Source: Bacillus sonorensis NBRC 101234 = KCTC 13918 (lineage in GTDB: Bacteria; Bacillota; Bacilli; Bacillales; Bacillaceae). Taken from it: 64,000 nucleotides of DNA. Position numbers and translations under genes: made by a program. Of this stretch, positions 1-9,877 are shown piece after piece; the first letter of the stretch is position 1, and each line of letters opens with the position of its first letter. The stretch covers positions 30,085 through 94,084 of the forward strand of contig NZ_BCVZ01000017.1 of assembly GCF_001592005.1 (NCBI RefSeq), given 5' to 3'. The notes beneath the pieces are model-generated. The model was not told the DNA's origin and did not search any database. It saw only the letters and a program-made list of their open reading frames with translations.

Positions 1-87
1 GCGGCCATGATGCATATCCGGATATTGATTGTAGTCGTAAACAATTGTCAAATCATACCCTTTTGTTTCATATTCTGGTTCTATCAT
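1..87 (-). CDS. N-terminal fragment of an unrecognised protein
   Basis: Only the first 29 codons are in the window; the gene runs off the left edge. The start is the ATG whose complement is at 85-87, preceded by an AGGTG ribosome binding site eight bases upstream. The fragment begins MIEPEYETKGYDLTIVYDY and is acidic and tyrosine-rich, with no signal peptide. I do not recognise the family. The open reading frame itself is well supported by its start signal, the function is unknown. Confidence 0.55.
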   Translation of the reverse strand, partial: MIEPEYETKGYDLTIVYDYNQYPDMHHGR

Positions 88-386
88 ATTATTCACCTGC
101 TCTTTTATCATCAGGTAATAGGATAACAGAAGGAGATGAAAAATGAAATACGCCATGATATATCGATGATCTCAGTTTGGCATCTTTTTTTATCAAACCG
201 TATACCCCTTTTCTGGAAAAACGGATTCGCTTCAGGGCACATGCGTTTTTAGAAAAAAACTGCTTCCTTCTGGACATTTTCCTATCGGCTTTTCTTCTTA
301 ACATTTATATATCTTTCAATCTATTGAAAAAGTAGTGTTTTAATAAAAAACTTAAAATTTTTATTTTTTATCAAACTTATTCATAA

Positions 387-415
387 TTGAATGCGTAATA
401 TGGAAAGCGTAAAAT
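387..415 (+). promoter_or_regulatory. Candidate sigma-A promoter for the gamma-PGA hydrolase-like gene
   Basis: TTGAAT at 387-392 and TAAAAT at 410-415 are separated by exactly 17 bases, close to the sigma-A consensus. It is the best promoter in the 423-base gap before the start at 511. The rest of that gap (88-386) is AT-rich and shows no convincing gene. Confidence 0.55.
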
Positions 416-510
416 AACTGTGTCACAAAAAAGCAAAAAAAGCATATAACAGACAGGCGTGGCGGACATGCCTATACCTGTAAGATAAGATGCAAAAGGG
501 GAAGAAAAAC

Positions 511-1221
511 ATGAAGAAGAAGGTGTTCATCTACTTGGTGATCGCAGCCGTGATGATTAACGGCGTATACAGGTGGGCGGAAAAAACGTCCAGATATGAA
601 TATCAGCGCCAAGCCGGCGACAGGTATACCAGTTTTGAGGAACTGAAAGCGCATGAGAAAGACAGCTATAATATCGACTATCATGAAGAAGCCGGAAGCG
701 ACTGTCTCATTTTTTCTCCCCACGGAGGAAGAATTGAAGGGGGGGTCAGCGAGCTTGTCCGCGCTTTTAACGATGATTTTTCAACGTATTTATTTGAAGG
801 GAGAAAAGCTGAAAACAATTCGGATCTGCACATTACAAGCACAAATTTTGATGAGCCTCTGGCAATGCAAAAAATAAAAGAACACCGCTATACGATCGCG
901 TTCCACGGTTATTCGGGAGACCGCCCGCATACCTTGGTCGGCGGGACGGACAGAAGGCTGGCAAAAGCCATTGTCAGATCTCTTAAAAAATCAGACTTTT
1001 CAGCAGAGCTGGTGAAAGTGGACGGCAAATTTGCCGGAACAGATTCCGAGAATATCAACAACGAAAGCCAAACCGGTTTAAGCGTGCAGCTGGAAATCAG
1101 CACGGCGCAAAGAGAAGATTTTTTTGAAGATTTTTCCTACAAAGAAAGAGAAGATACAAAAACACGGAAGTTTTATCGATATGTCCGTGCGGTTCGAAAG
1201 GTATTGGAAGACAAATGTTAA
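511..1221 (+). CDS. Poly-gamma-glutamate hydrolase family protein (PghP/YndL-like)
   Basis: A 236-residue exported or membrane-anchored protein of the zinc-dependent poly-gamma-glutamate hydrolase family (phage PghP, B. subtilis YndL/YoqZ). The N-terminus MKKKVFIYLVIAAVMING is a signal peptide or signal anchor. The family zinc motif HGGRIE is at residues 71-76 and a second conserved histidine sits in AFHGYSGDR near residue 132. The ATG at 511 has the AAGGGG site eight bases upstream; the in-frame ATG at 490 has none, so 511 is chosen. It probably cleaves gamma-glutamyl bonds in capsule or biofilm polymer outside the cell; the exact substrate is inferred from the family. Confidence 0.82.
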   Translation: MKKKVFIYLVIAAVMINGVYRWAEKTSRYEYQRQAGDRYTSFEELKAHEKDSYNIDYHEEAGSDCLIFSPHGGRIEGGVSELVRAFNDDFSTYLFEGRKAENNSDLHITSTNFDEPLAMQKIKEHRYTIAFHGYSGDRPHTLVGGTDRRLAKAIVRSLKKSDFSAELVKVDGKFAGTDSENINNESQTGLSVQLEISTAQREDFFEDFSYKEREDTKTRKFYRYVRAVRKVLEDKC

Positions 1222-1304
1222 GGCGCAAGCTTTTTTTATCATTCCTGAGGAAAAACATGTTATTCTATGATTGATCTGCCACATCAAAAAGGGGGAATTC
1301 GAAA

Positions 1305-1769
1305 ATGGCACGCAAAAACAGCATCATTCAGGAATTTTTATCACACCGCACAGTGACGGAAGAACTGATTCAAAAAATTGACGAAAAACATCTGGATTAC
1401 AAACCGACTGAAACGTCAATGTCTGCGAAAGAATTGGCTGTTCATATTCTCGATTCTTTTTATAAGTTTGCTTTAACGGCCAAGGAAGGGAACGCCGGCG
1501 CGTTCAAACAGAAGGCGGAAGTGCCGGACACAAGCCTTGCCGATCTTGCGAAAACGTATACCGAGAAAACGAACCAGCTGCTCGAATCTTTTACTGATGA
1601 TGAATTGGAGCGTGAAATCGACCTGACGACGACATTTGGCATGAAAGTGACCGCTGAACAGCTTATTCAGTTTGCGATCGGCCATGAGATTCACCACAAA
1701 GGCAACCTGTTTGTCTATGTGCGTGAAATGGGACATACCGACCTGCCTTTATATGTTAAAATCCGCTGA
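1305..1769 (+). CDS. DinB-fold metal-dependent protein
   Basis: 154 residues of the DinB/YfiT-like four-helix bundle superfamily. The expected metal-binding histidines are visible: one in ELAVHILDSF near residue 48 and two in GHEIHHKGNL near residues 128-131. Members are metal-dependent hydrolases or bacillithiol-dependent transferases, so a thiol-transfer or detoxification role is possible but not shown here. No signal peptide, so cytoplasmic. The gene stands alone between the gamma-PGA hydrolase gene and sspH; AAGGGGGAA precedes the ATG. Confidence 0.82.
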   Translation: MARKNSIIQEFLSHRTVTEELIQKIDEKHLDYKPTETSMSAKELAVHILDSFYKFALTAKEGNAGAFKQKAEVPDTSLADLAKTYTEKTNQLLESFTDDELEREIDLTTTFGMKVTAEQLIQFAIGHEIHHKGNLFVYVREMGHTDLPLYVKIR

Positions 1770-1793
1770 TCTGCAAAAAAACGCAGTCATAAA

Positions 1794-1823
1794 GAATACG
1801 ATAGCGGCATGGTGTGCACATTA
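1794..1823 (+). promoter_or_regulatory. Candidate sigma-G promoter of sspH
   Basis: GAATA at 1794-1798, an 18-base spacer, then CACATTA at 1817-1823 fit the forespore sigma-G pattern (GNATR, 18 bases, CATNNTA) with one mismatch in the -10 element. This agrees with SASP genes being forespore-expressed. Confidence 0.5.
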
Positions 1824-1851
1824 TGGATAAAACCTAAAGGAGGATGCCATG

Positions 1852-2031
1852 ATGAATACACAGCGCGCTCAGGAAATCGTAGAATCTCCGGTGATGGTTG
1901 ATGTCACTTACAACGGCAAGCAAATTTATATTCAGCATGTCGATCAGCAGAATGAAACCGCCCGAATTTATCCGCTCGGCCAGCCTGAAAATGAACAGGA
2001 AGTGCCGCTGGCGAGCTTGAAAGAGCATTAA
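1852..2031 (+). CDS. sspH: H-type small acid-soluble spore protein
   Basis: A 59-residue minor spore protein of the SspH family. Recognisable features are the N-terminal QRAQEIVESP, the central YIQHVDQQNETARI and the C-terminal PENEQEVPL. SspH is a minor core protein synthesised in the forespore. An ATG pair occurs at 1849 and 1852; the second lies eight bases after the strong AAAGGAGG site and gives the usual 59-residue length. A forespore-type promoter lies just upstream. Confidence 0.92.
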   Translation: MNTQRAQEIVESPVMVDVTYNGKQIYIQHVDQQNETARIYPLGQPENEQEVPLASLKEH

Positions 2032-2178
2032 GAGAAACCCCTTCGTATAGGAGGGGATTTTTTTATGGACATGCTCTTATTGAGTGAAGTATTCAAGTTT
2101 ATTTTTAGAATTTTACTGGCGATTGAAAAATCATGTAAAGTCACTGACGCCGATCTGCCGATAAAAAGAGGATGTAAA

Positions 2179-2364
2179 ATGGCTTTCATTTTCTTGATCA
2201 TTTCAATGCTCGCGCTCGGAGCCGCTTTCGCAACGTTTTTTTATATGATGTTAAATAACGGCTTAAAAGGGGCGCTTGACTTGTCCAAAAGGCCGGTGGG
2301 ATTCATGGCCGGGGCATTTTTGTTTTATATCGCGGCGTTTGTCCTTTTCATCATCGCCCAGTGA
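2179..2364 (+). CDS. Small membrane protein of unknown function
   Basis: A 61-residue protein with two predicted membrane segments (residues 2-24 and 41-60) joined by a short loop containing KRPVG. I do not recognise a family. The frame is open from 2065, but the ATG at 2179 has AGAGGATG at the right distance and starts directly with the first membrane helix, so it is preferred. It is followed at once by a strong terminator. Confidence 0.6.
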   Translation: MAFIFLIISMLALGAAFATFFYMMLNNGLKGALDLSKRPVGFMAGAFLFYIAAFVLFIIAQ

Positions 2365-2367
2365 ATC

Positions 2368-2398
2368 AAAAAACACTCGCATCACACGAGTGTTTTTT
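2368..2398. terminator. Bidirectional intrinsic terminator
   Basis: Perfect 12-base arms AAAAAACACTCG and CGAGTGTTTTTT around a seven-base loop. It can end transcription both from the small membrane protein gene on the plus strand and from the small gene on the minus strand. Confidence 0.88.
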
Positions 2399-2400
2399 GA

Positions 2401-2529
2401 TTAGTTGATGATTTTTACAATCCCTCTGACAGCCCACCTCAGCAAATAAAACAAAGGCTCAATCAGATCCACAAAGGAGAAAAAATCCCACTTGTCATCA
2501 CTTTGTTTGTTTTTCTTCTTTTTTCGCAA
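2401..2529 (-). CDS. Small basic-amphipathic protein, unknown function
   Basis: A 42-residue frame starting at TTG (complement at 2527-2529), five bases after the strong site AAGGAGAGG. A lysine-rich head (RKKKKNKQ) is followed by DFFSFVDLIEPLFYLLRWAV, a likely membrane-surface helix. The frame is open further upstream, but no other start has a comparable site. No family recognised. It ends next to the bidirectional terminator and could be co-transcribed with yrzF upstream. Confidence 0.5.
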   Translation of the reverse strand: MRKKKKNKQSDDKWDFFSFVDLIEPLFYLLRWAVRGIVKIIN

Positions 2530-2616
2530 TCCCGCCTCTCCTTTCACAAAAGGTATACGGCACAAATGGCTGCGGGGTTTCATAAAAAATGCGTTTTTAT
2601 CTTCGACTTCCGGCTT

Positions 2617-3324
2617 TTAAGAAAGAAATTTGTTTTTTCTGGCGGCCCATTGTTTTTGCAGCCAGCTTCTTTTATAAAGAAAAGAGATCATTTCCATCCA
2701 TAATTTAGGGAGCTTTTGCGGGAATCCGTTTTTTTTATAAAAAATTTGATAAGCTGTTTTTAAGTCATCCCACTGTGTGCATTCTTTCGTTTGCAAAAAT
2801 CTGGCGACATCGATGACTTTTATTTGCCCGGAAGGCGTCAGTATCAGATTGCGCAGATGGATGTCAGACGGATTCAGCCCCCTGCGCCGCGCGTCGTTTA
2901 ACGCGCGGTCCACCTCCTTGATCATGTCATCCTGAATGGGGATCCCTTTATTGAGACACTCATAAAATGTATGTCCTTGAATATATTCCATTAGAATATA
3001 CGAATGTCCCGTCTCATAAATATCGGGATAATAAGAAGAATCGGACAGCTTTTTGTATATTTCCGCTTCTTTTTCAGCGGTTTTTCTAAACTCGGGAAAA
3101 AAGACCTTCAGCGCCATTTCCCTCCCCTGATCGGTCAGCTTAAACACATAAGCGCTTCGTCCTTTCCCGATGAGTTCTATTTCATCGGGCTTTTTGACAA
3201 GCTTGTTAAATCTTTTTTTCGTGTTATATATAACGGCTTCTGCATAAGTTTTTGCCTTTGTCACGCCTGAGTTCACCTTCTTTTTAAGGGCTCTTAAAGA
3301 ATCTCTATAATGTTGTTTATACAT
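2617..3324 (-). CDS. yrzF: Atypical serine/threonine protein kinase-like protein YrzF
   Basis: 235 residues resembling B. subtilis YrzF, a predicted small kinase. A glycine-rich loop IGKGRSAYVFKL is at about residues 51-62, the nucleotide-binding lysine is in ALKVFF, the catalytic loop reads SDIHLRNLIL with D and N correctly spaced, and the metal aspartate is in VIDVARF. The usual HRD and DFG motifs are therefore altered to PSD and DVA, as in Bud32/RIO-like kinases. No membrane segment. Kinase activity is inferred; a pseudokinase is possible. Confidence 0.78.
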   Translation of the reverse strand: MYKQHYRDSLRALKKKVNSGVTKAKTYAEAVIYNTKKRFNKLVKKPDEIELIGKGRSAYVFKLTDQGREMALKVFFPEFRKTAEKEAEIYKKLSDSSYYPDIYETGHSYILMEYIQGHTFYECLNKGIPIQDDMIKEVDRALNDARRRGLNPSDIHLRNLILTPSGQIKVIDVARFLQTKECTQWDDLKTAYQIFYKKNGFPQKLPKLWMEMISFLYKRSWLQKQWAARKNKFLS

Positions 3325-3480
3325 GAGATTGGACGATTTTGCATCCTAAATGCCTGAAACAATATGAATCGCTAAAAAAAGTAATAATTGTAAACGGATT
3401 GTAAAGCGATTGTCTCATCAAAAAACTGCGGCCTCCGGCGGCGGCATTCGCTCATTTTCATATGAGAAACTGCGGGAAAT

Positions 3481-3510
3481 GGTTAATTTCCAACGGCGTT
3501 GGTCACACTA
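3481..3510 (+). promoter_or_regulatory. Candidate forespore (sigma-F/sigma-G) promoter of bofC
   Basis: GGTTA at 3481-3485 and GGTCACACTA at 3501-3510 with a 15-base gap match the sigma-F pattern GGNNANANTA in the -10 region; CACACTA alone also resembles a sigma-G -10. Forespore expression of bofC is established in B. subtilis. Confidence 0.5.
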
Positions 3511-3547
3511 TGAGTAAAATCGTGAAGGCAAAAAGAAGGTGATATTG

Positions 3548-4096
3548 ATGAACAGCCGAAAAGTGAGGAAGAAAAACGGGTTTTTACTGCTTTGCAGCTT
3601 GTCTCTGGCTGCCGTTTTCAGCTTTCAGCAGAGTGCTGCCGCAGCCGAACCGGCCCCCGATAAAAAGCCGGCTAAAGTTCACATTCAGTTTGAAAAAGTG
3701 TATTTGGACGGTGATGTTGGAATTGAAAACCGGGAAGTCACCATTGGCAAAGTGGAGGATTTCAAAGTCGCTTACAAAGGATGGCAGCTTATTGATCATA
3801 AAAAGAATTTCATGTTGTTTCGCAAGCAGGTCGATGACATCTCTCCTCTCAGCAAAACAAACGGCTATATCGGCGTGACGGAAGACGGCGTTATTTCGAC
3901 GTTTCACGGACGCCCGGGAATTTTATCTGAACCGATTCAATCCTTTTTCCAGATTGATATAAAACGCCTTGAAAGCCGGATGGCCGATGATCTCAAGAAA
4001 GGCATTCCATACCGTACGAAAAAGGAATTTGAACATGTCATTGAGGCAGTAAAATCGTCCGGAAACCGGCATCATTTGAAGGATATGAAGACATGA
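3548..4096 (+). CDS. bofC: Forespore-produced intercompartmental checkpoint protein BofC
   Basis: A 182-residue secreted protein. BofC is made in the forespore, crosses into the intermembrane space and restrains the SpoIVB protease, so delaying activation of pro-sigma-K in the mother cell. The N-terminus has a basic head and a hydrophobic core (FLLLCSLSLAAVFSF) ending at a run of alanines, a standard signal peptide with cleavage near residue 32. The ATG at 3548 follows AGAAGGTGAT; an in-frame GTG at 3539 overlaps that site and is rejected. Monocistronic, ending in its own terminator, directly before ruvA as in B. subtilis. Confidence 0.92.
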   Translation: MNSRKVRKKNGFLLLCSLSLAAVFSFQQSAAAAEPAPDKKPAKVHIQFEKVYLDGDVGIENREVTIGKVEDFKVAYKGWQLIDHKKNFMLFRKQVDDISPLSKTNGYIGVTEDGVISTFHGRPGILSEPIQSFFQIDIKRLESRMADDLKKGIPYRTKKEFEHVIEAVKSSGNRHHLKDMKT

Positions 4097-4116
4097 CGCA
4101 GTTATGTCTTTTTTTA
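4088..4116 (+). terminator. bofC terminator
   Basis: Arms AAGACAT and ATGTCTT with a nine-base loop, followed by a run of T. The 5' arm overlaps the last codons of bofC. Confidence 0.8.
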
Positions 4117-4161
4117 AGTGTAAAAAAGATTTGATCATCGGTACGTGCGTTTGCTGCTGAG

Positions 4162-4175
4162 CGAACATATGTTAA
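4162..4175 (+). promoter_or_regulatory. LexA (DinR) SOS box upstream of ruvA
   Basis: CGAACATATGTTAA matches the Bacillus SOS operator CGAAC-N4-GTTCG except at the end of the right half. It lies about 70 bases before the ruvA start, where an SOS box is expected because ruvAB is part of the Bacillus SOS response. Confidence 0.72.
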
Positions 4176-4240
4176 CTTTTTCATTCTAGCTTTGCCTGTT
4201 TTATGTTACAATGAAGAGCAGTCAAAGAGGTGAATGAACG

Positions 4241-4846
4241 TTGATCGAATTTGTTAAGGGGACCATTGAATATGTATCGCCCCAGTATATCGTGATTGAA
4301 AACGGCGGAATCGGATACCAGGTCTTTACCCCGAATCCATTTATTTATAAAGAAAAAAGCAAAGAAACAATTTATACATACCATTACATAAAAGAAGACG
4401 CGTCTTCCCTGTACGGATTTTCGGCAAGGGAAGAAAGAATGCTGTTTGCAAAACTGCTTGATGTGACGGGAATCGGCCCGAAAGGAGCGCTTGCCATCCT
4501 TGCTTCCGGCGATCCCGGGGCGGTTATTGAAGCGATTGAAAATGAGGACGAAGCATTTCTGGTCAAATTCCCCGGTGTGGGCAAAAAAACAGCCAGACAG
4601 ATCATTCTCGACTTGAAAGGAAAATTGGCGGATGCCGTCCCAACAATGGCGGCGAGCCTGTTCAACCATGAGGAGCGGGAGCAGGCGCATGAAGCTTCAA
4701 CCGCGCTCGAGGAAGCGCTTGAAGCTTTAAGCGCGCTCGGCTACTCTGACCGCGAAATTAAAAAAGTGCTGCCTCACTTGAAAAAAGAAGAGGCGCTCTC
4801 AACGGATCAATATGTCAAAAAAGCACTGCAAAAACTATTAAAGTAA
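4241..4846 (+). CDS. ruvA: Holliday junction branch migration protein RuvA
   Basis: 201 residues, the usual Bacillus length. RuvA tetramers bind four-way DNA junctions and load the RuvB motor. The N-terminal OB domain begins [19 protein letters not shown]; the helix-hairpin-helix segment is visible as [14 protein letters not shown] (about residues 72-85) and [19 protein letters not shown] (about 108-126); the C-terminal RuvB-binding domain ends at LLK. Start is TTG with AGAGGTGA upstream. First gene of an operon reaching yajC, likely SOS-induced through the LexA box. Confidence 0.97.
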   Translation: MIEFVKGTIEYVSPQYIVIENGGIGYQVFTPNPFIYKEKSKETIYTYHYIKEDASSLYGFSAREERMLFAKLLDVTGIGPKGALAILASGDPGAVIEAIENEDEAFLVKFPGVGKKTARQIILDLKGKLADAVPTMAASLFNHEEREQAHEASTALEEALEALSALGYSDREIKKVLPHLKKEEALSTDQYVKKALQKLLK

Positions 4847-4856
4847 GGTGATGTTC

Positions 4857-5858
4857 ATGGATGATCGGCTTGTATCAAGTGAACTAGACAACCATGAATC
4901 AGCGATTGAGCAGAGTTTGCGGCCGCAAAAGCTCGCTCAGTACATCGGCCAGGAAAAGGTCAAAGATAACCTCAGAATCTTCATCGAAGCTGCGAAAATG
5001 AGGGAGGAGACATTGGACCATGTCCTCTTATACGGCCCTCCCGGATTGGGGAAAACGACGCTTGCCGCAATCATCGCCAATGAAATGGGTGTAAACATCC
5101 GCACGACATCGGGGCCCGCGATCGAACGCCCCGGCGATTTGGCGGCGATTCTGACGGCGCTTGAGCCGGGAGACGTATTATTTATTGACGAAATCCACCG
5201 TCTGCACCGCTCGATCGAAGAAGTCCTGTATCCGGCGATGGAAGATTTCTGCCTTGATATCGTCATCGGAAAAGGTCCGTCAGCCCGCTCCGTCAGGCTG
5301 GATCTTCCGCCTTTCACGCTCGTCGGCGCAACTACAAGAGTAGGGCTTTTGACGGCGCCGCTCAGAGACAGGTTTGGCGTTTTGTCAAGGCTTGAGTATT
5401 ATAACCAGGACGAGCTGTCAAACATCGTCGTCAGAACGGCAGAGCTGTTTGAAGTTGATATTGACCCGCTCTCCGCCCGGGAAATCGCAAGACGGTCAAG
5501 GGGCACACCGCGAATTGCCAACAGACTCTTAAGGCGGGTCAGAGATTTTGCCCAGGTGCTTGGCAACAGCTCCATTACGGAAGAGGTAGCGGTTGATGCG
5601 CTTGAGCGCCTTCAAGTGGACAGACTCGGGCTCGACCATATTGACCGTAAGCTTTTATTGGGCATGATTGAAAAATTTGGCGGCGGCCCCGTCGGCATCG
5701 ATACGATTTCCGCCACGATCGGCGAGGAATCCCATACGATTGAAGATGTGTATGAGCCTTATCTTCTCCAGATCGGCTTTATTCAAAGGACGCCGCGGGG
5801 ACGCATTGTAACCCCTGATGTTTACAGCCATTTTAAAATGGAGGTTCCAAAGCCATGA
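4857..5858 (+). CDS. ruvB: Holliday junction DNA helicase RuvB
   Basis: 333-residue AAA+ motor that pumps DNA through RuvA-bound junctions. Walker A GPPGLGKT is at residues 60-67, Walker B FIDEIHRL at 110-117, and the sensor arginine region [17 protein letters not shown] follows; a winged helix closes the protein. The ATG at 4857 follows AAGGTGAT and reproduces the B. subtilis start MDxRLVSSE; an upstream in-frame GTG overlaps the site. Ten bases after ruvA, and its stop overlaps the start of yrzS. Confidence 0.97.
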   Translation: MDDRLVSSELDNHESAIEQSLRPQKLAQYIGQEKVKDNLRIFIEAAKMREETLDHVLLYGPPGLGKTTLAAIIANEMGVNIRTTSGPAIERPGDLAAILTALEPGDVLFIDEIHRLHRSIEEVLYPAMEDFCLDIVIGKGPSARSVRLDLPPFTLVGATTRVGLLTAPLRDRFGVLSRLEYYNQDELSNIVVRTAELFEVDIDPLSAREIARRSRGTPRIANRLLRRVRDFAQVLGNSSITEEVAVDALERLQVDRLGLDHIDRKLLLGMIEKFGGGPVGIDTISATIGEESHTIEDVYEPYLLQIGFIQRTPRGRIVTPDVYSHFKMEVPKP

Positions 5859-6055
5859 CTGACTTTCCAAAGATGCTGATGCTTTTAGGCGCTGTCATTT
5901 TTGCCGTCGGTTTATTCATGCAAGTCATCGGCAAACTGCCGGGAGACATTTTTGTAAAAAAAGGGAATGTGACATTTTTCTTTCCGGTTGTCACGTGTAT
6001 TGTCATCAGTATCATCCTGTCCGTGCTGTTCTCAATCTTCGGACGGATGAAGTAA
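5855..6055 (+). CDS. yrzS: DUF2905 family small membrane protein YrzS
   Basis: 66 residues with two membrane helices (about 6-26 and 40-62) around a short loop [12 protein letters not shown], which is the signature of the DUF2905 family. Function unknown. The ATG overlaps the ruvB stop (ATGA), so it is translationally coupled to ruvB; the same arrangement is seen in related bacilli. Confidence 0.88.
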   Translation: MTDFPKMLMLLGAVIFAVGLFMQVIGKLPGDIFVKKGNVTFFFPVVTCIVISIILSVLFSIFGRMK

Positions 6056-6089
6056 GATCAAAGTATACAGATAGAATAAGGTGAAAAAC

Positions 6090-7118
6090 ATGAAAGTAGA
6101 ATTATTTGATTTTGACCTGCCGGAGCGTCTGATTGCCCAGGTTCCGCTTAAAGAACGGGACGCTTCCCGGCTGATGGTGCTTAATAAACAAACGGGGGAC
6201 ATCACCCACAGCACCTTTAAGCACATCATTGATTTTATGCAGGCGGGCGACTGTCTCGTGCTGAACGATACGCGGGTTCTCCCTGCACGCTTATTCGGCA
6301 TTAAAGAAGAGACAGGTGCCAAGGTCGAAGTGCTCCTGTTAAAACAGGAGGAAGGCGACATCTGGGAGACGCTCGTCAAACCTGCCAAGCGGGTGAAGCG
6401 GGGCACCGTTCTTACGTTCGGTGACGGACGTCTTACAGCAGTCTGCACAGAAGAGCTCGACCACGGCGGAAGAAAAATCGAGTTCCGCTATGAAGGGATT
6501 TTCTACGAGGTGCTTGAATCCCTCGGCGAAATGCCGCTGCCTCCTTATATCAAAGAACAGCTCGATGATAAGGAGCGCTACCAGACGGTATATTCCAAGA
6601 AACAAGGATCAGCGGCTGCGCCTACGGCCGGGCTGCATTTTACGGAAGAAATACTTGAAGCGCTCAAACAAAAAGGCGTGGAGATTGCATTTATCACCCT
6701 TCATGTCGGACTCGGAACATTCCGGCCTGTCAGCGCGGAACATGTGGAAGAGCATGATATGCATGCCGAGTTTTATGAAATGACGGAAGAAACGGCCGCG
6801 ATTCTTAACCGCGTCAAAGATAGCGGGGGGCGGATCATTTCCGTCGGCACGACTTCGACGAGAACCCTGGAAACGATCGCTTCTGAGAATGACGGCCGTT
6901 TCAGGGAAGCGAGAGGCTGGACGTCTATTTTTATTTATCCGGGCTATACGTTCAAGGCGATAGACGGGATGGTTACGAACTTTCATCTGCCGAAATCCTC
7001 GCTTATCATGCTTGTCAGCGCGCTTGCGGGAAGGGAGCACATCCTTTCCGCCTATCGAACCGCCGTTGAACACGAATACCGGTTTTTCAGTTTTGGAGAT
7101 GCAATGTTGATTCAATAA
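6090..7118 (+). CDS. queA: S-adenosylmethionine:tRNA ribosyltransferase-isomerase QueA
   Basis: 342 residues. QueA transfers and isomerises the ribosyl group of SAM to preQ1 in tRNA, giving epoxyqueuosine at the wobble position of GUN-anticodon tRNAs. The conserved start [17 protein letters not shown] and internal [16 protein letters not shown] and TTSTRTLE motifs identify the family. ATG at 6090 follows AAGGTGAAAA. It directly precedes tgt, which performs the preceding step of the same pathway. Confidence 0.97.
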   Translation: MKVELFDFDLPERLIAQVPLKERDASRLMVLNKQTGDITHSTFKHIIDFMQAGDCLVLNDTRVLPARLFGIKEETGAKVEVLLLKQEEGDIWETLVKPAKRVKRGTVLTFGDGRLTAVCTEELDHGGRKIEFRYEGIFYEVLESLGEMPLPPYIKEQLDDKERYQTVYSKKQGSAAAPTAGLHFTEEILEALKQKGVEIAFITLHVGLGTFRPVSAEHVEEHDMHAEFYEMTEETAAILNRVKDSGGRIISVGTTSTRTLETIASENDGRFREARGWTSIFIYPGYTFKAIDGMVTNFHLPKSSLIMLVSALAGREHILSAYRTAVEHEYRFFSFGDAMLIQ

Positions 7119-7126
7119 ATTTTTAA

Positions 7127-8293
<1,167 letters not shown>

Positions 8294-8343
8294 CACATAA
8301 ACGAAGAAAGCGATTCAAACCATTTGAAAGGGGTGAAAAAATA

Positions 8344-8604
8344 ATGGAGATGCTTGGAACATTACTTCCGATTATTTTAATGTTTGCGGTTCTTTATTTC
8401 CTGTTGATCCGTCCGCAGCAAAAGCAGCAGAAAGCTGTCCGCCAAATGCAGGAGGAGCTGAAAAAAGGAGATAAGGTCGTAACGATCGGCGGCTTGCACG
8501 GTATCGTCGATTCGCTTGACGAAAACAAAGTTGTGATCAAAACCGGTGATAATACCCGTTTGACATTCGACCGCCGCGCAATTAGAGAGGCGTCAGCCGA
8601 ATAG
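8344..8604 (+). CDS. yajC: Preprotein translocase subunit YajC
   Basis: 86 residues with a single N-terminal membrane helix (about 5-22) followed by the conserved LIRPQQKQQK and the cytoplasmic GDKVVTIGGLHGIV. YajC associates with SecDF and SecYEG; the Bacillus gene is also called yrbF. AAAGGGGTGA precedes the ATG. Last gene of the ruvAB-queA-tgt operon, ending in a strong terminator. Confidence 0.94.
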   Translation: MEMLGTLLPIILMFAVLYFLLIRPQQKQQKAVRQMQEELKKGDKVVTIGGLHGIVDSLDENKVVIKTGDNTRLTFDRRAIREASAE

Positions 8605-8630
8605 TGACGAAAAGCTTATACATAAGCGAA

Positions 8631-8667
8631 AAGAAGGGAGCGGATTTTTCCGCTCCCTTCTTTTTTG
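8631..8667. terminator. Intrinsic terminator after yajC
   Basis: Arms of 14 bases built on GAAGGGAGCGGA and its complement with a short T-rich loop and a following T run. The symmetric A/T flanks also allow it to terminate the convergent yrzE transcript. Confidence 0.9.
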
Positions 8668-8681
8668 TTTGGCAGATTCTA

Positions 8682-9065
8682 TTAGGCGCGGCCTCCCTGG
8701 AGATTGACCCCGAATACCCCGCCCAGCATGCTGACGCCCATAAATCCGGCGTGGTACAGCACCTGTTTGAGGTTGAAGGCTTCACCGAAGCCGAGATATT
8801 GAAACAGAAGCACGGTAAGCGAGAAACACAGGGCTGTCAGCCCCCCGATCAGCCATCCCTTTTCCTTTGCTTTTCCTCCCGAAATAAATCCGCCGATGAA
8901 CAGGGTGATAAAAGATATGGCGGTAATGAACCAGTTGAATGAGCTTTCTGATAATGATGTCATCGTTAATAAAAGAGACACCAGCAGGCTTCCTGCAAAC
9001 ATGAGGGCAAAGATGACGACCAAGCTGTACAGGATTCCTTTGCCGACTTGTTTTGGCTCGTTCAT
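8682..9065 (-). CDS. yrzE: TIGR04086 family membrane protein YrzE
   Basis: 127 residues with four predicted membrane helices and the glycine-rich stretch LFIGGFISGGKAKEKGW between helices two and three. Belongs to the TIGR04086 family found beside yajC in bacilli; function unknown. The ATG with complement at 9063-9065 follows AGGAGG by six bases. Convergent with yajC. Confidence 0.85.
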   Translation of the reverse strand: MNEPKQVGKGILYSLVVIFALMFAGSLLVSLLLTMTSLSESSFNWFITAISFITLFIGGFISGGKAKEKGWLIGGLTALCFSLTVLLFQYLGFGEAFNLKQVLYHAGFMGVSMLGGVFGVNLQGGRA

Positions 9066-9220
9066 CACATTCCTCCTTTCTGAAAATGGATGGGCTCGTC
9101 TTTTTAAATGTATTCCGGCATACCAGGAAATAGACTAAGCCCTTCCATGCTTTTTGTACATAAAAGCATGATTTTAACAAAGGCTATGACAGATATATTC
9201 AGAAGAAGGAGGCGGCCGTT

Positions 9221-9871
9221 TTGGAGGAAATTCTCACTCTGGTGTTTCGGACGGTCTTTTTGTATGTTCTCATCTTTGTCCTGTTTCGTTTAATGGGAAA
9301 GAGGGAAATCGGAGAGTTAAGCATACTGGATCTCGTCGTGTTTATCATGATGGCCGAAATCGCGGTTCTGGCTATTGAAAATGTTAATGACCATATTTTC
9401 AAAACGATCGTGCCGATTCTTGTTTTGACCTTGATTCAAGTTATTTTTGCGTATTTATCGTTGAAGAACCAAAAAATCCGCCAAATCCTCGATGGAAAGC
9501 CGACCATTATTATAGACCGCGGAAAAGTCGACGAACATGCAATGAGAACCCAGCGCTACAACTTTGACGACCTGCTGACACAGCTGAGGGAAAAAAACAT
9601 TGAACGGATTGCTGATGTATCGTATGCGATTTTGGAGCCGACAGGAGAGCTTTCCGTTTTTACAAAAGATCATACAAATCATCAGATCGAACTGCCGTTG
9701 ATCATTGACGGAACCATTCAGGAAGAACACCTGCAGCGAATCGGAAAAGATCAAAAATGGCTTGAACAAATGCTTGAAAAAAAGGGGTATCCCAGCCTTT
9801 CCAAGATTTCTTTCTGCACGTATCATAAAGGCTCTTTTTTTGTTGATATAAAAGATGAATACAAATCATAG
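9221..9871 (+). CDS. yrbG: DUF421 domain membrane protein YrbG
   Basis: 216 residues: three N-terminal membrane helices, then a cytoplasmic domain with [13 protein letters not shown] and the [19 protein letters not shown] segment typical of DUF421 (YetF/YrbG family). Members are found in Bacillus spore-former membranes and their function is not established. TTG start seven bases after AGAAGGAGG. Confidence 0.87.
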   Translation: MEEILTLVFRTVFLYVLIFVLFRLMGKREIGELSILDLVVFIMMAEIAVLAIENVNDHIFKTIVPILVLTLIQVIFAYLSLKNQKIRQILDGKPTIIIDRGKVDEHAMRTQRYNFDDLLTQLREKNIERIADVSYAILEPTGELSVFTKDHTNHQIELPLIIDGTIQEEHLQRIGKDQKWLEQMLEKKGYPSLSKISFCTYHKGSFFVDIKDEYKS

Positions 9872-9877
9872 TCAAAA

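Noticed and set aside
131..168. Eight-codon frame after AGAAGGAGATGAAAA
   Set aside because: Too short to defend and no following hairpin or gene to make a leader-peptide role likely.
89..304. 71-codon minus-strand frame upstream of the cut-off left gene, very basic
   Set aside because: No ribosome binding site at a sensible distance from any start (AGG only three bases before one ATG), odd composition and no family resemblance; it may be leader DNA of the left gene.
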